64,000 bases of DNA from Pseudoxanthomonas daejeonensis (lineage in GTDB: Bacteria; Pseudomonadota; Gammaproteobacteria; Xanthomonadales; Xanthomonadaceae). The notes beneath the pieces were generated by a model that did no database searches, was not told the DNA's origin, and saw only the letters and a program-made list of their open reading frames with translations. The stretch covers positions 163,295 through 227,294 of the forward strand of contig NZ_PDWN01000006.1 of assembly GCF_010093205.1 (NCBI RefSeq). Direction: 5' to 3'. The position numbers and the translations under genes are program-made. Of the stretch, positions 19,590-27,936 are shown in pieces (the stretch's first letter is position 1; every line of letters starts with the position of its first letter).

Positions 19590-20356
19590 ACCGCACGCCG
19601 CCCAGCGTCGGGATCGAAGGCATCGGCTTGTGGACCGCGCAGGCGCCTTCGTGGGCGGCGTACCGCGCCGTGCTGCAGGGCGCAGCGTTGGGCGACGAGG
19701 CCGTCACGCGGCCGGCACCGGCGCTGCTGCCGCCCAACGAGCGTCGGCGCGCCCCGGATACGGTGCTGGTCGCACTCGAGGCCGCACAGGCGGCCTGCAT
19801 CGATGCCGGGCATGATCCGGCGACGCTGCCATCGGTGTTCGTGTCCACCTATGGCGACCTGGCGATCACCGAGAACCTCTGCCAGACCCTGGCCAGCGCA
19901 CCGCTGGAACTGTCGCCGACCCGTTTCCACAACTCGGTGCACAACGCCGCGGCCGGCTACTGGACGATCGCCAGTGGCGCGATGGCGCCTGCCACCGCGA
20001 TCAGCGCCGAATTCTCGATGGGCCTGCTCGAAGCGGTGGCGCAGCTCGCCACCGGCGCGCCGGGCGTGCTGCTGGTCGGCTACGACGGCAGCGCCCCCGG
20101 CCTGCTGCGCCAGGTGGCGCCGACCGAAGGGCTGCTTGGCGCGGCGCTGGTGCTGGGACCGCCCGTGGCGGGCCGGCCGCGGCTTAGCGTGTCGCTCGCC
20201 GACGGCCAAGCACCCGCCCCCACCACGCGGATTGCCCCAGGCAATGCGATGGCGCCGATGCTCGCGCTTTTCGAAGCACTGGCCCTCGGCGCCGCCCACG
20301 CGATCCTGCCGGCCGGTGACGGGCGCGTGCTGCACGTGGAGCTTCTCCATGACTGA
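19586..20356 (+). CDS. Ketosynthase-like chain-length-factor protein
   Basis: 256 residues starting [16 protein letters not shown]. It has the N-terminal half of a thiolase-fold ketosynthase (SVFVSTYGDLAITENLC, SPTRFHNSVHNAAAGYW), the family usually named beta-ketoacyl synthase, N-terminal type 2, in aryl-polyene clusters. The cysteine-containing nucleophile motif of active ketosynthases is absent; the equivalent region reads NSVHNAAAGYW. It probably pairs with the upstream ketosynthase as a non-catalytic heterodimer partner that sets chain length. Translational coupling on both sides (ATGA upstream, eight-base overlap downstream) supports a complex. Confidence 0.82.
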   Translation: MNRTPPSVGIEGIGLWTAQAPSWAAYRAVLQGAALGDEAVTRPAPALLPPNERRRAPDTVLVALEAAQAACIDAGHDPATLPSVFVSTYGDLAITENLCQTLASAPLELSPTRFHNSVHNAAAGYWTIASGAMAPATAISAEFSMGLLEAVAQLATGAPGVLLVGYDGSAPGLLRQVAPTEGLLGAALVLGPPVAGRPRLSVSLADGQAPAPTTRIAPGNAMAPMLALFEALALGAAHAILPAGDGRVLHVELLHD

Positions 20357-21122
20357 GCATGGCGTGCGCACCGGTGAGGTCGCGGTGGTGATCCCGGCGC
20401 TCAATGAAGCTTTGCGGATCCGCGAAGTGGTCGAGCAGACGTTGCGCCATTGCCCCTGGGTGATCGTGGTCGACGACGGTTCCGACGACGGTACCGGCGA
20501 GCAGCTGCGCGACCTGCCGGTGACCGTGCTGCGCCATCCGCAACGGCGCGGCAAGGGCGCGGCGCTGCGCAGCGGCTTCGCCGAGGCGCACGCCCGTGGC
20601 GCGCGCGGCGTGCTGACTCTCGACGGCGACGGCCAGCACGACCCGGCCGACCTGCCGCGCCTGCTCGAAGCCGCGGCGCGGCATCCGCGCTGCATCGTGA
20701 TCGGCGCGCGCCTGCGCCATCGCGCCGCCGCACCGCCGCACCGGCGCATGGCCAACGCCTTCGGCGACTGGGGCGTGGCCTGGGCCGCCGGCCACCGCAT
20801 CGCCGACACCCAGAGCGGGCAGCGCTACTACCCGGCCTGCGTCATCGCGCTGGGCGACGTGCCCGGCGAGGATTTCGTGTTCGAGGCGCAACTGCTGATC
20901 ACCGCGGCGCGCCGGCTCGGCGTGCATTGCGTGTCGGTGCCGGTGGAGACGCGCTACCGCGGCGACGATGGCGGCCCCCTGCGGCGCAGCCACTTCCGGC
21001 CGTTGCGCGACCTGTACCGGATCACCTCGCACGTGGTGCGCCAGGTGCTGGCGCACGGCGACGTGTGGAACGAATATCGGCGCGTGCGCGCGCAGGCGCC
21101 ACGCCTGGATGCGGGTGGCTGA
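20349..21122 (+). CDS. Family 2 glycosyltransferase
   Basis: 257 residues starting MTEHGVRTGEVAVVIPALNE. A GT-A fold with the nucleotide-sugar motifs VVDDGSDDGT and LTLDGDGQHDP (DxD-type metal site), similar to dolichol-phosphate-mannose-synthase-like enzymes. In pigment clusters of this type a GT2 is thought to attach a sugar to the polyene head group or carrier lipid. The ATG at 20349 lies eight bases inside the preceding gene, so the two are translated together. There is no predicted membrane segment, so it is likely peripheral at the cytoplasmic membrane. Confidence 0.85.
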   Translation: MTEHGVRTGEVAVVIPALNEALRIREVVEQTLRHCPWVIVVDDGSDDGTGEQLRDLPVTVLRHPQRRGKGAALRSGFAEAHARGARGVLTLDGDGQHDPADLPRLLEAAARHPRCIVIGARLRHRAAAPPHRRMANAFGDWGVAWAAGHRIADTQSGQRYYPACVIALGDVPGEDFVFEAQLLITAARRLGVHCVSVPVETRYRGDDGGPLRRSHFRPLRDLYRITSHVVRQVLAHGDVWNEYRRVRAQAPRLDAGG

Positions 21123-21196
21123 GGCGGGCAACGCACCGGCTGCGGGATCGATGTTGCTGTAGGGGTTTTTTCCTGGATTCCCTGGGGAGGGGACGC

Positions 21197-22429
21197 ATGA
21201 CCGGCCTGTTGCTGTTGCAGATCGCCGTGATCCTGGTCGCCGCACGCCTGTGCGGACTGCTGCTGGCCCGCTTCGGCCAGCCGCCGGTGATCGGTGAGAT
21301 GGCCGCCGGTGTGCTGCTCGGCCCGGTCGTGTTCGGCGCGGCATTGCCGGACGTGCATGCGGCGCTGTTTCCGGTCGCGTCGCAGCCGGCTTTGTCGGGC
21401 CTGGCGACGCTGGGCATCGTGCTTTTCATGTTCGTGATCGGCGCCGAGCTGCGCGCACCGGAAGGCGCCCGCGCGCAGGTGCTGGCCGCCACGCGCGTGG
21501 CCAGCCTGTCGGCGCTGCTGCCGTTCGGACTGGCCCTGCTGGTCGCGCCGGTGCTGCACGGGACGCTGGCCCCGGCGGGTGTCGGCTTCTGGCCGTTCGC
21601 GCTCTACCTGGCCGTGGCGTTGTCGGTCACCGCGTTTCCGGTGCTGGCGCGGATCCTCAAGGACCGCCAGCTGCAGCAGAGCCCGATCGGGCGGCTGGCG
21701 CTGTCGGCGGCAGCTTTGCTGGACGTGGGCGCGTGGATCGTATTGGCGCTGCTGGTCGCGCTCACCGGCGATGGCGGCTGGTCCACCCTGGTGCGAACGC
21801 TGTCCGGACTCGCCCTCTTGCTGGTGCTGGTCTACGCCGGGCTCAGGCCGTTGTACGCATGGCTGCTGCGGCACCACACCAGCGATGGCCGGCCTTCGGG
21901 CACCGTGCTGGCCGCTTTGCTGGTCGGGTTGTTCGCCTGCGCGGCGGCGACCGAGTGGCTGCACCTGCACGCGGTGTTCGGCGCGTTCGTATTCGGCACC
22001 TGCCTGCCGCGCGACGACCGCCTGGTCCACAGCCTGGTCGAGCGCATCGAACACCTGGCCCTGGTGCTGCTGATGCCGGTGTTCTTCGCGCTGGCGGGCA
22101 TGGGCACCACCGCCGACGCGTTCACCGTCGCCGGGCTCGGTGCGTTCGTGCTGATCCTGCTGGTCGCGGTCGTCGGCAAAATCGCCGGCGGCGGCCTCGG
22201 TGCGCGGCTGTCCGGTTACGGCACCCGCGACAGCCTGGCGGTGGGTTCGCTGATGAACGCACGCGGGATGATCGAACTGATCGTGATGAAGGTCGGCCTG
22301 GACGCCGGCCTGATCGGACCTGAGATGTTCACCCTGCTGTTGCTGCTGGCGCTCACCACCACGCTGATGACCGGGCCGCTGTTGACCCTGTTCGGGCGGG
22401 GCTCGCCGCCGGCGCAAGCCCGGCGCTGA
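21197..22429 (+). CDS. CPA2 sodium/proton antiporter inside the pigment locus
   Basis: 410 residues with about 12 membrane spans (ILVAARLCGLLLARFGQPPVIGEMAAGVLLGP, written here as residues 12-44) and the exchanger helices VTAFPVLARILKD and LMNARGMIELIVMKVGLDAG. It lacks the RCK domain of the other antiporter in this window (12709). Similar to Na+/H+ or K+/H+ exchangers. A strong GGGGAGGGG at 21184-21192 precedes the ATG. It follows the glycosyltransferase by 74 bases on the same strand and converges on the ketoreductase with only nine bases between stops. Role in pigment export or pH homeostasis is speculative. Confidence 0.88.
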   Translation: MTGLLLLQIAVILVAARLCGLLLARFGQPPVIGEMAAGVLLGPVVFGAALPDVHAALFPVASQPALSGLATLGIVLFMFVIGAELRAPEGARAQVLAATRVASLSALLPFGLALLVAPVLHGTLAPAGVGFWPFALYLAVALSVTAFPVLARILKDRQLQQSPIGRLALSAAALLDVGAWIVLALLVALTGDGGWSTLVRTLSGLALLLVLVYAGLRPLYAWLLRHHTSDGRPSGTVLAALLVGLFACAAATEWLHLHAVFGAFVFGTCLPRDDRLVHSLVERIEHLALVLLMPVFFALAGMGTTADAFTVAGLGAFVLILLVAVVGKIAGGGLGARLSGYGTRDSLAVGSLMNARGMIELIVMKVGLDAGLIGPEMFTLLLLLALTTTLMTGPLLTLFGRGSPPAQARR

Positions 22430-22438
22430 CGCCCAGGC

Positions 22439-23179
22439 TCAGGCCATGCCGCCGTTGATCCCGATCACCTGGCCGTTGATGTAGCCGGCGGCATCCGAAC
22501 ACAGGAACGCGACCAGCGCGGCCACCTCCTCCGGCCGGCCGGCGCGCGCGGCCGGCACCAGCTGCTTCAGCGTTTCGGCGGGGAACTGTGCATCGGCCAT
22601 CGCGCCTTCGATCACGCCGGGCGCGACGACATTGACCGTGATGCCGCGGCTGGCCATCTCCCGCGCCAGCGACTTGCTGGCCCCGTGCAGCCCGGCCTTG
22701 GCCGCGGCGTAGTTGGCCTGGCCACGGTTGCCCAATACCGCCGCCACCGAGGACACGCTGACGATCCGGCCCCAGCGCGCACGCGCCATCGGCAGCAGCA
22801 AAGGCCGGGTGACGTGGAAGAAGCCGTGCAGCGATACGTCGATCACGCGCTGCCATTGCGCGTCGGTCATGCCTGCCATCGGTGCGTCGTCGTGGATGCC
22901 GGCATTGTTCACCACCACGTCGATGCGGCCCTCGCCCAGCAGCGCCTCCAGCGCCGTGGCCACCGCCGCACCGTCGGCGACGTCGAAAGCCACCGCCTCG
23001 GCCCGGCCACCGCGTGCGCGGATGGCCTCGGCCACCGCCTCGGCGCGTGCCAGGTTGCCGTGCGCATGCACGACGACGTCCATCCCGGCGTCGGCCAGGG
23101 CATGGCAGATCGCGCCGCCGATGTCACCGCTGCCGCCGGTGACCAGCGCGCGTCGGGAAGAAGTGTGCTCGGGTTCCAT
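22439..23179 (-). CDS. 3-oxoacyl-ACP reductase (FabG-like ketoreductase)
   Basis: 246 residues, a classical short-chain dehydrogenase. It has the cofactor loop TGGSGDIGGAI at about 14-24, NNAG at 91-94, and the catalytic set Ser144, Tyr157 and Lys161 (SVSSVAAVLGNRGQANYAAAK). The C-terminus GYINGQVIGINGGMA matches FabG. It would reduce the 3-keto group during polyene elongation with NADPH. It is the last gene of the minus-strand pigment operon, 29 bases after the ApeP-like dehydratase. A frame extension to 23599 is rejected because the conserved SDR start lies at the ATG at 23179. Confidence 0.92.
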   Translation of the reverse strand: MEPEHTSSRRALVTGGSGDIGGAICHALADAGMDVVVHAHGNLARAEAVAEAIRARGGRAEAVAFDVADGAAVATALEALLGEGRIDVVVNNAGIHDDAPMAGMTDAQWQRVIDVSLHGFFHVTRPLLLPMARARWGRIVSVSSVAAVLGNRGQANYAAAKAGLHGASKSLAREMASRGITVNVVAPGVIEGAMADAQFPAETLKQLVPAARAGRPEEVAALVAFLCSDAAGYINGQVIGINGGMA

Positions 23180-23208
23180 CGCCCTATTGTGCCAGCGCCG
23201 TGCCAGCG

Positions 23209-23661
23209 TCAGCCCGGCAAGCCGCCGCCCAGCATCGCCGCGGCGCGGCCGCTGGCGAGCAGGCGGCCATCGTGGTGGATGCGGAACACGTATTGCTGGC
23301 TGCTGCCGGAGGCGGCGACGAGTTCGGCCTCGCCTTCCAGCGCGCCGGCGAGGCCGTCGATCCGGTCCACCGCGAGCACGACGTCGCGCAGCGCGACCAG
23401 CACGCCTGCCGCGGCGCGGCCACCCTGCCCGGCCGCCAGAAGGCCGCCGTGCACCGCCATCGCCTGGGCGCCGTATTCGCACAGCGCCAGCGCGTGCAGG
23501 CGGCCGCGTGCGCGCAGGGGATGGCTCGGGTGGGCATGGTTCCACGCCCGCAAGCGGATGCCTTGCACATCCCAGCCGCTGACCTCGTCCCACAGGCACA
23601 TCGGGCCCTGGTGCGGGACCCGGGCGAGGATGCCCGCGCGATCGAGCACCGGCGCGGTCAC
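23209..23661 (-). CDS. Hotdog 3-hydroxyacyl-ACP dehydratase (ApeP-like)
   Basis: 150 residues from GTG at 23661, which overlaps the stop of the exporter gene in GTGA (23658-23661). It begins VTAPVLDRAGILARVPHQGPM. The motif RVPHQGPMCLWDEV with a histidine near residue 17 and the central helix CEYGAQAMAVHGGLL match hotdog-fold dehydratases of aryl-polyene clusters. It probably forms the trans double bonds of the polyene, alone or together with the second hotdog protein at 27607. It sits between the exporter and ketoreductase in one operon. Confidence 0.82.
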   Translation of the reverse strand: MTAPVLDRAGILARVPHQGPMCLWDEVSGWDVQGIRLRAWNHAHPSHPLRARGRLHALALCEYGAQAMAVHGGLLAAGQGGRAAAGVLVALRDVVLAVDRIDGLAGALEGEAELVAASGSSQQYVFRIHHDGRLLASGRAAAMLGGGLPG

Positions 23662-26012
23662 AACTCGAGCCTGCTGGCCGGTGCGCGCGCCACCAGCAGC
23701 GCCAGCACGAAATTGAACAGCACCCCCAAGGCCACGGTGCCGCCGATCGCGCGCAGCACCGGGATCGAGGACAGCGCGAGCAGGCTGAACACCAGCAGCG
23801 TGGTCAGGCTGCACACGATCACCGCGTGCAGCGTACGCAGCTGCTCGTCGCGATCGTCGCCGGCATGGTCGAAGAACAGCGCGTAGTCCAGGCCCAGGCC
23901 GGCGGCGAGGATCAGCGAGACCAGGTGGAACAGGTTGAGCTCGACGCCCACCACGCGCAGCACCGCCAGGATCAGCAAGGTGCTCAACGCCATCGGCGCC
24001 AGCACGCGCAGCACCCGGCGGGGAGCGCGCAACGCGAGCCAGACCGTGCCGGCCAGCAGCAGGGCCGCCACCGCCAGCGCGGCCAGCAGGCGCACGCGCC
24101 ACTGCGCGACCAGCGATTCGGACGCCTGCTTGAGGTCGAGCAGCTGCGCACCGGCAGGCGCCACCGCCGTGGACAGCGCGGCCGGATCGTGCAGGCCGGT
24201 CAGCGAGACCAGCGCGGTCGCATGCTCGGGCCCCTGCAGCAGCAGGCCGGACACGGCCAGCTCCAGCGGCGTTCCGGCCAGGTCGTGCGCGGTCAACGGT
24301 TCGGCCGCGCGGGCGATGGCCACGTCCTCCACGAACGGCGCGAAGGCATCGCCGCGGAACGGCAGGTCCAGCAGCGCCGTGTCGAGCGCGCGCTGCAGCT
24401 CCGGCGTATCGGGCAAGGCGGCCTGGCGCGCACGCTGGGTCGCCACGCTGGGCAGGTAGCGCGCGGCCAGGTCGTAGCCATCGAGCACGCCGTCCTCCTG
24501 CAGGCGCGCCAGCACCGGCGCCAGGCGCTCGGATGCCTGCAGCACCGCCTCGGCCTCGGCGCCCTGCATCGCCAGCATGAAGCGCACGTCGGGCGCGCCC
24601 AGTTCGGCGCGCAGTTGCGCGTCGCGATGCAGGTCGGCCGGCGGCACCGGGGTGAGTTTCGACAGGTCGTTCTGCCAGAACGTGCCCGGCGCGAAGGCGA
24701 TCACGGCCAATGCCAGCGCGGCGATCACCGCCAGCGCCACGCGCGGGCGCGGCAGCCGCTCCACGCCGCGCCACAGCCGCGCGAGCAGCAGCGAATGCGC
24801 CGGATCGCGCCGCGCCGGCGTCACCAGCCGCGGCAGCAGCCAGCGCGTGCTGGCGGCCGCGACCGCGAGGCCGGCAATGGTGAACACCGCCAGCTGCTTC
24901 AGTCCTTCAACGCCTGAGAACAGGAAGGTCGCGTAGGCAATGCAGGTGGACAGCACCCCGGTCACGAGCGTCGGCCACAACGCACGCACGCTGGCCCGCG
25001 GCGACTGGCCGGGGCGCAGGTGGCTGAAGAAGTGGATCGGATAATCCTGGGCCACGCCGATGAGGGTGAAACCGAAGGCGATGGTGATCCCGTGCACGCC
25101 GTCGAACAGCAACGCCACCGCGCCCAGCCCGGCCAGTCCGCCACTGGCCAGCGGCAGCGCGCCGAGCAGCGGGATGCTCCAGCGCCGGTAGGCCAGCCCG
25201 AGCAGCAGCAGCAGGCCGATCGTGTCGGCGGTGCCGATCCAGCGCATCTCGCGCTCGGTGCGGTCGCGGATCGCGACGGCGAAGGCGCCCGGCCCGGAAA
25301 TTTCCAGGCCGGCGCCATCGCTTTCCGGGGCGTCCTGCCCGCTGGCGCGGAACGCGGCCTGGATCGCCGCCACCGCCGCCTGCTGGCCTGCGCTGTCGAA
25401 ACCGGCCGCCTGCGTCTGCACCAGCAGCAAGGCCTGGCTGCCGTCGCGATCGAACCAGACGCCGTGGCGCCGCTGCGGCGCGTTCGCCGGTTGCCACCGC
25501 TCGGCCAGGCGCAGGGTTTCCAGGGTCGGATCGGACGCAAGCAGTGGCTCGACCAGGTCGGCGGCCGGTGAGCCGAGGTCCTGCATGCGCTGCTCCAGCT
25601 CATCGCGCAGGAACGCCGCATCCAGCGGCTGGGTGTCCAGCGTCGGCGAAAGCAGGTAGCGGTAGGGACGCAGGTGCGCCGGTACCGCGTCGAGGCCACC
25701 ACTGTCGCCGTTGGCCGCGAGCGCGATCTCCGCGTGCGTCGCCAGTGCGCCGCGCATTGCCTGCGAGCGCGCGGCCAGCGCTTCAGGTCCGGCGCCGGAA
25801 ATTGCCAGGAGCAGCACGCGCGAACCCGGGCCCTCGCCCAGTTCGTCCACCAGCAGTACCTGGGCCGGCGTGCGTGGCGTGGGCAGGAAGCGACGCAGGT
25901 CTTCCTCGACCTTCAGCCCGCGGCCGAGCAGCCAGCCGGCCACCGCCAGCACCAGCAGCCAGGCCACCAGCAAAGCCAGGCGGGAGCGGGAGCAGGTCCC
26001 GGGTTCGGTCAT
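23658..26012 (-). CDS. MMPL/RND-type exporter of the pigment locus
   Basis: 784 residues starting MTEPGTCSRSRLALLVAW. Twelve predicted membrane spans arranged as 1+5 and 1+5 around two large periplasmic loops: TM1 LALLVAWLLVLAVAGWLLG, the second cluster with IGVAQDYPIHFFSHL, and a C-terminal cluster with LAAGLGLDYALFFDHAGDD. The paired GxxxDY-type motifs (VAQDYPIHF, GLDYALFF) are the proton-relay sites of the MMPL/RND family. In xanthomonadin and aryl-polyene loci this protein moves the lipid-linked pigment toward the outer membrane. It overlaps both neighbours by four bases (ATGA upstream, GTGA downstream). Confidence 0.9.
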   Translation of the reverse strand: MTEPGTCSRSRLALLVAWLLVLAVAGWLLGRGLKVEEDLRRFLPTPRTPAQVLLVDELGEGPGSRVLLLAISGAGPEALAARSQAMRGALATHAEIALAANGDSGGLDAVPAHLRPYRYLLSPTLDTQPLDAAFLRDELEQRMQDLGSPAADLVEPLLASDPTLETLRLAERWQPANAPQRRHGVWFDRDGSQALLLVQTQAAGFDSAGQQAAVAAIQAAFRASGQDAPESDGAGLEISGPGAFAVAIRDRTEREMRWIGTADTIGLLLLLGLAYRRWSIPLLGALPLASGGLAGLGAVALLFDGVHGITIAFGFTLIGVAQDYPIHFFSHLRPGQSPRASVRALWPTLVTGVLSTCIAYATFLFSGVEGLKQLAVFTIAGLAVAAASTRWLLPRLVTPARRDPAHSLLLARLWRGVERLPRPRVALAVIAALALAVIAFAPGTFWQNDLSKLTPVPPADLHRDAQLRAELGAPDVRFMLAMQGAEAEAVLQASERLAPVLARLQEDGVLDGYDLAARYLPSVATQRARQAALPDTPELQRALDTALLDLPFRGDAFAPFVEDVAIARAAEPLTAHDLAGTPLELAVSGLLLQGPEHATALVSLTGLHDPAALSTAVAPAGAQLLDLKQASESLVAQWRVRLLAALAVAALLLAGTVWLALRAPRRVLRVLAPMALSTLLILAVLRVVGVELNLFHLVSLILAAGLGLDYALFFDHAGDDRDEQLRTLHAVIVCSLTTLLVFSLLALSSIPVLRAIGGTVALGVLFNFVLALLVARAPASRLEL

Positions 26013-26680
26013 CGCTTCGCGCCGCCTGCGCCATGGCACAACGCGGCCAACGCGGCCGCATCGTCGATGCCGGTCGCCGCGGCGGCCGCACCGGCCATCA
26101 GCGTGCGCTGCGGCTCGCCCTTGGCTGGGTGGCTCTCCACGCAACGCAGCTCGATGCCGCGGCCGTAAAGGTCGATGTGCCGCAGCGACGCGGCCAGGCG
26201 TGGATCGCGCGGCACCAGCCGCAGCGTCCACTGTTCGCGCGCGCCGCTGGCGTGCACGTTGTAGGTCTTCTGCAGCAGGTCGCGATCACCGGCCAGCAGC
26301 GCGCCGAACCCGGCCTGGATCGCGGCCAGTTCTGGCGCCTGCTGCAGGGCGATGCGTCGCGGTGCACGGCCCTGGCGCTCGACCACCGCTTCCCCGGCCG
26401 CCAGCGTGGTGGTTTCGACGTACGGGGCGTTCACCTGCCGCACCAGGCTGCCGTCCAACTGGCGCCGGTACTCGCCTTCCAGCCGCAGGGGCTTCTTGAG
26501 CATCGGCGAATCGCGCAGTTCGACGAACGGCGTGTGGCTGGGCGCGGGGCGCGCCACCGCCTGCAGCACCCAGCCGGCATCCAGCGCGACGGGGGCCGGC
26601 TCAGGCGCCGCGGCGCAGGGCAGCGCGACCGCGCACAGCAGGGTCGCCAGGCGCAGGCGCGAGGTCGTGCGTGGATTCAT
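26009..26680 (-). CDS. LolA-like periplasmic carrier of the pigment locus
   Basis: 223 residues starting MNPRTTSRLRLATLLCAVAL. A Sec signal peptide ends near CAAAPEP. The mature part has LolA-fold features (FVELRDSPMLKKPLRLEGEYRR, PRRIALQQAPELAAIQAGFGALLAGD, EQWTLRLVPRDPRLAASLRHIDLYGRG given as separate positions near residues 50, 105 and 150). LolA-like proteins carry lipids across the periplasm, and this class accompanies MMPL exporters in aryl-polyene clusters. The gene starts 80 bases inside the acyltransferase gene; the signal peptide requires this start, so the long overlap appears real. It is coupled to the exporter by ATGA. Confidence 0.8.
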   Translation of the reverse strand: MNPRTTSRLRLATLLCAVALPCAAAPEPAPVALDAGWVLQAVARPAPSHTPFVELRDSPMLKKPLRLEGEYRRQLDGSLVRQVNAPYVETTTLAAGEAVVERQGRAPRRIALQQAPELAAIQAGFGALLAGDRDLLQKTYNVHASGAREQWTLRLVPRDPRLAASLRHIDLYGRGIELRCVESHPAKGEPQRTLMAGAAAAATGIDDAAALAALCHGAGGAKR

Positions 26681-27614
26681 CGGGGCTGTCGCTCCAGAAA
26701 TCGAAGAAGTTGAACCAGTTGAACGGCGCCAGGCGCGCATGGTGCTCCAGGCGGACCGCGTAACGGGCCACGCACTGCTGCAGCCAGCGGCCACGTTCGC
26801 CGCGCGGCGGCAACGGCGAACTCCCATCGGCCGGATCCAGGAATCGCTCGAAGTGCAGGTCGTAGCGGTTGCCGCCTGCATACAGGCCGAAGCACAGCAG
26901 CACCGGCGCATGCAGCGCCGCCGCCAGCCGCCAGGGCGTGAGCGGAAACCGCGCCGGTTGCCCGAGGAAGGGCGCCGTCGCGGTGTCCTCATGCGCCTGC
27001 GCGCGATCCACCAGCAACGCGACCAGCTCGCCGGACTGCAGCGCGTGCTGGATCTCCAGCGCGATGGCCGCACCCGGCTGGCTGCCGTCGATCACGCCGC
27101 GCGCCAGCGAGGGATCGAGCGTGTCGAAGATTTCAGTCAGCACCGGGTTCTGGGTGCGGTCGAGCACGATCCGCACCTTCAGGCCCGGCCGGCGCCGCGA
27201 CAGGATCCGCAGCGCATCAAAACTGCCCAGGTGCGAGCCGAACAGCAGCACGCCCCGGCCCTGGTCGACCAGTTCGACCAGCGGCTCCAGGCCGTGCACG
27301 CGGATGTCGAAGCGCCAGGTCTGCCCACCCAGCAGGTACACGCGATCCAGGATGGTCGAGGCGAAGGTGTGGATGTGCCGCGCCACGGCCCACGTGCCTG
27401 CCTGGCGTCCGCGCGACCGCGACAGCCAGGCGCGCGAAGCCTCGCGCTCGGGTCCGCGCACGAGCAGGAAGTACAGCGTGATCGGGTACAGGCACAGCCG
27501 CGCCAGCGCGCGTCCGCCATGCCGGGCGATGCCCACGATCAGCGCCAGCGAGTGGCGCGTGCCGCCTTCCGGACGGTGTTTCCAGGCAGCTGCATGCGTA
27601 CGCGACTCAGTCAT
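26601..27614 (-). CDS. LpxL-family acyltransferase of the pigment locus
   Basis: 337 residues starting MTESRTHAAAW. One N-terminal membrane-associated helix (LCLYPITLYFLLV) is followed by a lysophospholipid/lipid A acyltransferase-type domain with the catalytic HX4D motif His128-Asp133 (GVLLFGSHLGSFDAL) and a conserved LVDRAQ...FLGQPARFP region. In this context it probably transfers the aryl-polyene chain onto a glycerolipid or similar head group at the inner membrane. The start at 27614 lies eight bases inside the upstream dehydratase gene; a six-codon longer form (27632) would overlap further. Confidence 0.85.
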   Translation of the reverse strand: MTESRTHAAAWKHRPEGGTRHSLALIVGIARHGGRALARLCLYPITLYFLLVRGPEREASRAWLSRSRGRQAGTWAVARHIHTFASTILDRVYLLGGQTWRFDIRVHGLEPLVELVDQGRGVLLFGSHLGSFDALRILSRRRPGLKVRIVLDRTQNPVLTEIFDTLDPSLARGVIDGSQPGAAIALEIQHALQSGELVALLVDRAQAHEDTATAPFLGQPARFPLTPWRLAAALHAPVLLCFGLYAGGNRYDLHFERFLDPADGSSPLPPRGERGRWLQQCVARYAVRLEHHARLAPFNWFNFFDFWSDSPDESTHDLAPAPGDPAVRGRAALRRGA

Positions 27615-27888
27615 GCGCCACGATCTCGCCACGCGCCAGCACGCCCTCGTCGCCGTGTACCTCGAAGCGCCAGCGTGGTGCGGCGCCTTCCAGGAGGATG
27701 CGTGCCTCGCGACCCGGCAGCAGCGGACGCAGGAATTTCACCTGGGGCAGGCGTAGCGGGCCGGTCGCCCCGTGCGTGGCCTCCACCGCGGCCAGGACAC
27801 GCTCCAGCACCACCACGCCGGGCACCAGCGGCCGGCCGGGGAAATGCCCGTCCAGGCAGGGATCGTCGGGGGAAATGGAGAAATGCAT
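27607..27888 (-). CDS. Short hotdog dehydratase (FabA/FabZ, ApeI-like)
   Basis: 93 residues starting MHFSISPDDPCLDGHFPGRPLVPG. The GHFPGRPLVPGV segment contains the catalytic histidine (His15) and the active-site glycine/proline turn of FabA/FabZ hotdog dehydratases. The protein is shorter than FabZ (about 150 aa) but matches the short ApeI-type partners seen in aryl-polyene loci, which dehydrate 3-hydroxyacyl-ACP, often as a heterocomplex with the second dehydratase. It lies 48 bases downstream of the COG4648 gene and overlaps the acyltransferase by eight bases. Confidence 0.85.
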   Translation of the reverse strand: MHFSISPDDPCLDGHFPGRPLVPGVVVLERVLAAVEATHGATGPLRLPQVKFLRPLLPGREARILLEGAAPRWRFEVHGDEGVLARGEIVAHD

Positions 27889-27936
27889 CGGCCAAGGATA
27901 ATCGGCCGGTCGCGCCGCCGGGTGTGGAGGAGCCGC

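Noticed and set aside
16445..20356. A very long plus-strand open frame (over 1300 codons) opposite the ankyrin gene
   Set aside because: It is the antisense shadow of a high-GC gene with repeated codon pattern; Arg/Ala/Ser-rich with no domain. It merges by chance with the real frame of the chain-length-factor gene.
22439..23599. Extended ketoreductase frame starting at 23599
   Set aside because: The extra N-terminus is Arg/Ala-rich and overlaps the dehydratase; the SDR fold begins at the ATG at 23179.
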